IMG/VR virus record: IMGVR_UViG_3300005964_000061
Location: 1-25,887 of that record
Length of the DNA stretch: 25,887 nucleotides
Source: a virus
Direction: 5' to 3' (one strand)
Below are positions 22,163-25,887 of this stretch, in pieces (position 1 is the stretch's first letter; each line of letters opens with the position of its first letter). The position numbers and the translations under genes were made by a program. The notes under the pieces are model-generated. The model saw nothing but the letters and a program-made list of their open reading frames with translations, was not told the origin of the DNA and made no database searches.

Positions 22163-22404
22163 CTAACGTGGAATATTTATATTCATCCTGATAAACTGCA
22201 ATGCTTTCAATAATTGCGTTTTCTTCTCAGTTACGCATTCTCTATAGTACTTCGCCGTGCATCTTTTTTCAATAGCATTTTCACTAACGTGGAATATTTA
22301 TATTCATCCTGATAAACTGCAATGCTTTCAATAATTGCGTTTTCTTCTCAGTTACGCATTCTCTATAGTACTTCGCCGTGCATCTTTTTTCAATAGCATT
22401 TTCA
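22163..22404 (-). repeat. Perfect 121-bp tandem duplication
   Basis: Bases 22163-22283 and 22284-22404 are identical over 121 bases in the same orientation with no spacer. The second unit is the 3' end of the gene 22284-22955, including its stop. The first unit is an extra copy of that end lying just downstream of the stop. 121 is not a multiple of three, but the stop precedes the extra unit, so the protein is unchanged. Perfect identity points to a very recent event or an assembly artefact. Confidence 0.93.
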
Positions 22405-22955
22405 TCTATGGCTAATTCGCTGACAAGTGTCTGATATAATGATGTGCCTTTAATACTGCTAATCATAGTAGCCGTCCTTATTTGTACGTCTTTCAATATG
22501 CTCAGAACAGTGAGTACATCGAACCCGTTGGGGTTAACGAATTTTGTCAGTACGTCTATGAGATACGAACTTTCAGTCACAAGTGCTTCCTCGTTGACAT
22601 AAAACAGATGTTTTTTCCTTGTGCTATTTAGTATTTTCGTTACCAACGGCTTAACATCGTCACCAGACGCATTCATTACGATGAACATTATATCGCAACC
22701 GATTTTTAGGATCTGCCTTAGTTCGTCCTCAGACGTCGCATTCTCATATTTTGTTAGAACTAATTCCCTCCATAGCTCTTCTATCTCATCGCTGTAATAG
22801 GTAAGCATCACAGTGTTCAGCCTCTCTATAGCTAAAGTAGGATACACCATACTACTGTTCCCCATGCATACCTCTTTATATACGATGAATTGGAATTGCT
22901 CAGCAGAAGGGACTTCGTCTTTTTTAGTATATACCATTGCCGTCCACGACCTCAC
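22284..22955 (-). CDS. Helical protein, last gene of a five-gene operon
   Basis: This encodes 223 residues from a GTG at 22955 that overlaps the upstream stop by 4 nt. An ATG at 22937 (217 residues), about 11 nt after GAGGT, is an equally good start. The protein is soluble and helical, with mixed charge and a few Cys residues in the N-terminal and C-terminal parts. The last 40 codons and the stop are duplicated immediately downstream. An exact core palindrome (AAACAGATGTTT) occurs inside it at 22602. The family is not recognised. Confidence 0.8.
   Translation of the reverse strand: MRSWTAMVYTKKDEVPSAEQFQFIVYKEVCMGNSSMVYPTLAIERLNTVMLTYYSDEIEELWRELVLTKYENATSEDELRQILKIGCDIMFIVMNASGDDVKPLVTKILNSTRKKHLFYVNEEALVTESSYLIDVLTKFVNPNGFDVLTVLSILKDVQIRTATMISSIKGTSLYQTLVSELAIDENAIEKRCTAKYYRECVTEKKTQLLKALQFIRMNINIPR
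22602..22613. promoter_or_regulatory. Intragenic palindrome-like site AAACAGATGTTT
   Basis: This fits AAACANNTGTTT with a non-symmetric centre (GA), inside the gene 22284-22955. It lacks the CTC/GAG extensions, so it is a weaker candidate and may simply reflect Lys-His-Leu-Phe coding. Confidence 0.3.
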
Positions 22956-23470
22956 TCAACCGTAAACCAATCACAATTGCACGAAACATTGTTTATATCT
23001 TCAATTATAACACTATCACCTAAACATACCGCAATACGCTTATGACCAGTCCTTTTCACTTTCGCTATAATACAGTTATTATAGTTAAACGTAAGGTGCT
23101 GAAAACCACCTATATCGAATTCTAAAGCGTCGAATACCCCCACATCAGTTTTATACTGTATTTTACGGTACGAGGAAATGTAATATTCAAAAGTTGTTGT
23201 CGAGCTTACTAGTGCAAATTTCTTTAGGTCGACTTGTTTTTTTAGAAAAATTACATAGTTAGTACCTTGTATCATCACGTCTGTGATAAAGTAAATCCCA
23301 GGGTACGTGATCCTGTGCTGTAACCTGCTGGCTATCCCCATATCAATATAAACAGCATATTCATTCTCATTTTCGACTATTTTGTATATTTTATTTTTGA
23401 ATACATTACGTAGATAGTTGAATAATATCACATTTTTCCCAACGAGTGACTGTAAATATGAGAGAGACAT
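22952..23470 (-). CDS. Beta-rich soluble protein of unknown function
   Basis: This encodes 172 residues from the ATG at 23470, which overlaps the upstream stop by one base (TAATG). The protein is rich in Tyr, Ile, Val, Phe and Asn with strand-like alternation, and has no membrane helix. It ends with two Cys (Ser-Cys-Asn-Cys-Asp-Trp) and has two more Cys earlier, which might form disulphides, as is common in proteins of hyperthermophile viruses. It is the fourth gene of the operon starting at 24766. The family is not recognised; a virion component is possible. Confidence 0.8.
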   Translation of the reverse strand: MSLSYLQSLVGKNVILFNYLRNVFKNKIYKIVENENEYAVYIDMGIASRLQHRITYPGIYFITDVMIQGTNYVIFLKKQVDLKKFALVSSTTTFEYYISSYRKIQYKTDVGVFDALEFDIGGFQHLTFNYNNCIIAKVKRTGHKRIAVCLGDSVIIEDINNVSCNCDWFTVE

Positions 23471-24057
23471 TACGACCCCAACCCCAGACCGAGCGATATT
23501 TGTTTATTAATAGAAGCCACGTACTCCTTCCTCGCGACACTAGCGAAAATAAAGTAATTATTGAAGGTAATCCCAACGGCACCGAATGTATCAAATTCCT
23601 TTGAGAAGTTTGCAGGGTTATCGTCTTCAATTCTGTTTATGGCGAAATAATTCGTCGCACTGTTATTTCGTTCTAGGTTGAGCCAAATCCACCTTGGGAA
23701 AATGAAAAACTTCCTTTTAGTGTTCGCATTCATTTTTTGTACTTTTGCTCTTTCTATTGCATACGCTTGCGAAGAAATGTGAACTATGGCAAAATAGACT
23801 ATCCTGTCACTCGGGTTTCCCTGGTTTACTTGTGTAGTCATCTTATAGTATAATTTTAAAAAATCAATGGGCAAATCCAACATCACAGAAATACCGTTGG
23901 TTTCCGAATACATTATAGCGACATGTACACCATTTTTCTCTATTATACTCGTTTTTTTATCGATTTTGACTGTTGCTGGGGGCAAAAATAATAATGCGTC
24001 GTAATTCTTATAGACGCTTGGCAACGCTTTTTTCTTATTCACTAACATGGGTAACAT
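23470..24057 (-). CDS. Soluble alpha/beta protein of unknown function
   Basis: This encodes 195 residues from the ATG at 24057; Met4 (24048) is an alternative start. A basic N-terminus (three Lys in a row) is followed by strand-like segments, a basic stretch with Lys-Arg-Lys near 113-116, and an aromatic patch with two Trp. The C-terminus is Gly/Leu-rich. There is no convincing membrane helix. It lies 11 nt after the three-helix membrane protein and overlaps the next gene by one base. The family is not recognised. Confidence 0.8.
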   Translation of the reverse strand: MLPMLVNKKKALPSVYKNYDALLFLPPATVKIDKKTSIIEKNGVHVAIMYSETNGISVMLDLPIDFLKLYYKMTTQVNQGNPSDRIVYFAIVHISSQAYAIERAKVQKMNANTKRKFFIFPRWIWLNLERNNSATNYFAINRIEDDNPANFSKEFDTFGAVGITFNNYFIFASVARKEYVASINKQISLGLGLGS

Positions 24058-24068
24058 GAGTATTACCC

Positions 24069-24476
24069 CTAAGGTATGAAATAACCATCATCTTTACTAC
24101 TGCCAGAAAGGTGCAACACGTCAACCGCAAACGCGTAAATAAAGTATACTATAGACATCCCAAGGATTGCGACACTGATGTATAGAAGTACAGTCCCATC
24201 GGTACTGTAAGGTGTAATTCTGTACGTCACATTGAACGGTGTAGTGTACACAGGGTTGTACGTTATGTAAGGAGAAAGATATAGGGAAATTAGAGTAAAG
24301 CCGACAGAAAACGTTAGAAACGGCAAAGCAAGTCGCAGATGGGTTAAGCTACTGTTTCTTAGCAGAAACAGCTCAATTACGGTCATGATAATGAACCCCC
24401 CTGCGACGTCGATAAGAAAGACCTGGGTGTAGAAAAAGGGGGGCAATGCATTTATTAGGGTTGAATTTGTCGTCAT
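24069..24476 (-). CDS. Three-helix membrane protein, probable virion or envelope component
   Basis: This encodes 135 residues with membrane helices at ~17-39, ~47-69 and ~94-118. A Tyr/Thr-rich loop with a sequon lies between helices 2 and 3, and the polar C-terminal tail carries Ser-Ser-Lys-Asp-Asp. It overlaps the upstream gene by 4 nt (ATGA). Small multi-helix proteins of this kind are common in the envelopes of spindle-shaped viruses, but no family is recognised. Confidence 0.8.
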   Translation of the reverse strand: MTTNSTLINALPPFFYTQVFLIDVAGGFIIMTVIELFLLRNSSLTHLRLALPFLTFSVGFTLISLYLSPYITYNPVYTTPFNVTYRITPYSTDGTVLLYISVAILGMSIVYFIYAFAVDVLHLSGSSKDDGYFIP

Positions 24477-24766
24477 ACCTCCTCAACATCTCCGCACAGT
24501 TCCTTTTCGGTTACGATTTCTTCGATTGTGGTACCGTTCCTAATTCTTTCCGTTATTACCCTCATGGTATTAAGGAGGGATATAGCCGTGAATGGTGGTG
24601 TTTTTACTTCTTCGGTTACTCCGTCCTCCTCCTTAACTCTCCAATATCCCTTCAACAGGAGATACATATATGACAACATTTCAGGAAAATCTTCCTCATA
24701 GTATTTACTTTCAATAGAAGAAATTGCCTCGAATGCCTTCAAAAGGATCTTACACTCGGGTTTCAT
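24473..24766 (-). CDS. Small helical acidic protein, first gene of a five-gene operon
   Basis: This encodes 97 residues from the ATG at 24766, about 25 nt after a TATA-like TTTATTTTTAAA on the minus strand, so probably leaderless. It is helical, with an acidic C-terminal third (many Glu). It is followed by four genes with overlaps or short gaps. The family is not recognised. The palindrome at 24822 lies upstream of this TATA box rather than downstream. Confidence 0.78.
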   Translation of the reverse strand: MKPECKILLKAFEAISSIESKYYEEDFPEMLSYMYLLLKGYWRVKEEDGVTEEVKTPPFTAISLLNTMRVITERIRNGTTIEEIVTEKELCGDVEEV

Positions 24767-24789
24767 ATCTTTAACTTGCCACTCACAGA

Positions 24790-24858
24790 GTTTAAAAATA
24801 AACCAAGACGAATCGTTTCTTAAACATATGTTTGAGAAGTAACTCGACTTTTTTTAAG
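24790..24858. promoter_or_regulatory. Divergent promoter region with shared palindrome
   Basis: AAACATATGTTTGAG (24822-24836) sits between two outward-facing TATA-like elements. One is TTTAAAAATAAA at 24791-24802 for the minus operon, and the other is TTTTTTTAA at 24849-24857 for the plus gene at 24881. The palindrome is upstream of both, about 26-31 nt from each TATA centre, unlike the sites that cover a start. A single bound protein could activate, or block, both directions. Confidence 0.65.
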
Positions 24859-24880
24859 AGTATCGCGTGAAGAATTTAAC

Positions 24881-25453
24881 ATGGTAAGCTCGAAAGTCGA
24901 CATAGATAAATATTTCATAGTCCGCGTTCAAGGATTCATGCCCGCAACTACACCAGTTATAGGTGTGTCATACGTCACTTTCTACGTCAGAGTCGAAGCC
25001 AACAAAGTCGCACACACAAACTTATTATGTATAGGCATAGGTGACGGGCATAACACTCTTTATATTTCTGCTGTTATGGATAACGAATATATCAAGAAAC
25101 ATCGCGACATAATGGTAAATTCAAACCTTAACATTTTCAAATTCGGGATATATTTCGTTTTTGATGACGGGAAAAACAATAAGAAGATCTACCTATTTAT
25201 TGAACCGTTTGACCCAGCGACTTTAGAAAAACTGCAGGAAGAAAAAAACGACCAGGAAGCGATAAACTACTTTAATACTAAATTTGGTGGGAACTGTAGC
25301 AAACTAGAATGGGAAAGAGACGAAAAGGGTCTCAAAACATTTTACTTCGTGTATAATGTCGAGGGGAAAGCTAAGGAGGTAGAGTTCAAAGAAGAGAATG
25401 GAAAAATAACAATACTAGGTTTTAAACAAACAGGGGAGAGTAAAGCCAAGTGA
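24881..25453 (+). CDS. Beta-rich protein coupled to the PNKP-like phosphatase
   Basis: This encodes 190 residues from an ATG ~25 nt after a TATA element (leaderless). The N-terminal ~110 residues alternate strand-like Val/Ile/Tyr/Phe segments with short turns. A charged helical segment (~115-130) follows, then a second beta-rich part and a Lys-rich tail. There is no membrane helix. The stop overlaps the ATG of the phosphatase gene by one base (TGATG), so the two products are probably made together. The beta-rich part could be a nucleic-acid-binding fold such as an OB barrel, but I see no diagnostic motif. Confidence 0.82.
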   Translation: MVSSKVDIDKYFIVRVQGFMPATTPVIGVSYVTFYVRVEANKVAHTNLLCIGIGDGHNTLYISAVMDNEYIKKHRDIMVNSNLNIFKFGIYFVFDDGKNNKKIYLFIEPFDPATLEKLQEEKNDQEAINYFNTKFGGNCSKLEWERDEKGLKTFYFVYNVEGKAKEVEFKEENGKITILGFKQTGESKAK

Positions 25454-25887
25454 TGTTAATCCTAGATTTGGACGGCACGCTTTTCGATACTTCTGCCAGG
25501 TGGAACGAATGCGAGAAGCTAGCCAACGGAAACAAACGTATGTTTTGGGAATGCTATCAATCGCCGAGGTTCATGAACCTGGACAAACCTAAGTGGGACG
25601 TTATCACGTTTGTGCAACAGTTAATTGAAGAGAAAAAACCAGAAGTGATAGCAGTAGTCAGCGGGCGTTCGGAAAAACAGCGTGAAGACACTCTCAAACA
25701 GCTGTCAGAGATAGGGATAGAGCCAAACGAGGTCGTGCTGAGGGCTGAGAAGGACTTCAGGAAAGACCATGAGTTTAAGAGCGATGTGGTAAGGAAGCTC
25801 AGGGAAAAATATGGAGAGGGTAAGGTAATAGCGATAGATGACAGTGACGCAGTGCTAGAATATCTGGGAAAAGAAGGGGAGATAGAA
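25453..25887 (+). CDS. PNKP-like HAD phosphatase (polynucleotide 3'-phosphatase type), C-terminus cut by window end
   Basis: 145 codons are visible, with no stop before the window end. Motif I Asp-Leu-Asp-Gly-Thr (5-9), with Asp5 as nucleophile and Asp7 as acid/base, marks the HAD superfamily. Motif II is Val-Val-Ser-Gly-Arg-Ser (68-73), a Lys lies at ~109, and motif IV Ile-Asp-Asp-Ser-Asp is at 128-132. The Ser-Gly-Arg followed by a Thr-rich helix, an Arg then Asp-x-Arg-Lys-Asp (101-105), and Ala-Ile-Asp-Asp match the phosphatase half of T4 polynucleotide kinase/phosphatase closely. That enzyme removes 3' phosphates from RNA or DNA ends before ligation. No kinase domain precedes it. The visible length is nearly a full phosphatase domain. 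General HAD membership is certain; the RNA-end role is likely but unproven. Confidence 0.85.
   Translation, partial: MLILDLDGTLFDTSARWNECEKLANGNKRMFWECYQSPRFMNLDKPKWDVITFVQQLIEEKKPEVIAVVSGRSEKQREDTLKQLSEIGIEPNEVVLRAEKDFRKDHEFKSDVVRKLREKYGEGKVIAIDDSDAVLEYLGKEGEIE
25534..25545. promoter_or_regulatory. Near-match palindrome inside the phosphatase gene
   Basis: AAACGTATGTTT differs by one base from the consensus, within coding sequence. A weaker partial copy (CTCAAACAGCTGTCAGAG) lies at 25693-25710. Either could be a weak site or coincidence. Confidence 0.2.

Noticed and set aside
22163-22404. CRISPR-like array
   Set aside because: Two adjacent 121-bp units with no spacer are a tandem duplication, not a repeat-spacer array. 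No other arrays were seen.
1-25887. tRNA or rRNA genes, integrase and replication origin
   Set aside because: I saw no clover-leaf-like segment, rRNA signature or integrase motif. The A/T-rich stretches are explained by promoters, so no origin can be supported.

Overview
The window looks like part of the genome of a large tailed spindle-shaped virus (Acidianus two-tailed virus / tailed-spindle-virus type) of a thermoacidophilic crenarchaeon such as Sulfolobus or Acidianus. The main evidence is a MoxR-type AAA ATPase next to a VWA-domain protein, with a second classical AAA ATPase nearby. This trio matches the p618, p892 and p529 proteins of ATV, which are linked to tail development outside the cell. 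Other support comes from A/T-rich promoters with TATA boxes about 25 nt ahead of mostly leaderless genes, tightly overlapping short genes, many unrecognisable proteins, and large Ser/Thr-rich and sequon-rich membrane-anchored proteins. No ribosomal, tRNA or core metabolic genes are present. A proviral origin cannot be excluded.

Layout. 1-4426: a truncated surface protein with C-terminal membrane helices, two small helical proteins (+), and a Ser/Thr-rich protein (-). 4427-7666: a second large surface protein, then an operon of a Q/N-rich protein and a GtrA-like membrane protein (-). 7732-10045: a three-gene operon joined by 4-nt overlaps and ending in a classical AAA ATPase (-). 10169-10816: a helical protein (+). 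10891-15004: the MoxR -> VWA operon (-). The VWA protein carries about 350 residues of Glu/Gly/Gln/Asn/Ser repeats. 15102-17491: a Q-rich protein, a GT-C-like glycosyltransferase and an exported beta-rich protein (+). 17598-18352: three small charged proteins (+). 18387-19745: a class II (bacterial-type) CCA-adding enzyme with an HD domain (-). 19862-22124: a membrane protein (+) and a 465-aa protein (-), the latter lying between two perfect 55-bp inverted repeats. 22163-24766: a five-gene overlapping operon of unknown proteins (-), with a perfect 121-bp tandem duplication at its 3' end. 24881-25887: a small unknown protein coupled to a PNKP-like HAD phosphatase cut by the window end (+).

The most distinctive feature is a repeated palindrome, AAACANNTGTTT, often extended to CTCAAACATATGTTTGAG. 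It occurs 11 times exactly. Eight copies are intergenic, most of them lying between the TATA box and the start codon, at or near the expected transcription start, of the MoxR-VWA, CCA enzyme, surface-protein, GtrA and other units. Other promoters in the window (those at 2652, 10045, 15102 and 19862) lack it. This suggests a virus-wide regulon controlled by one unidentified DNA-binding protein.

The genes suggest three working sets: virion and tail assembly (ATPases, VWA, surface proteins), virion glycosylation (GtrA and GT-C proteins), and a possible RNA-repair set (CCA-adding enzyme plus PNKP-like phosphatase) that could counter host RNA-cleaving defences. The last is inference.
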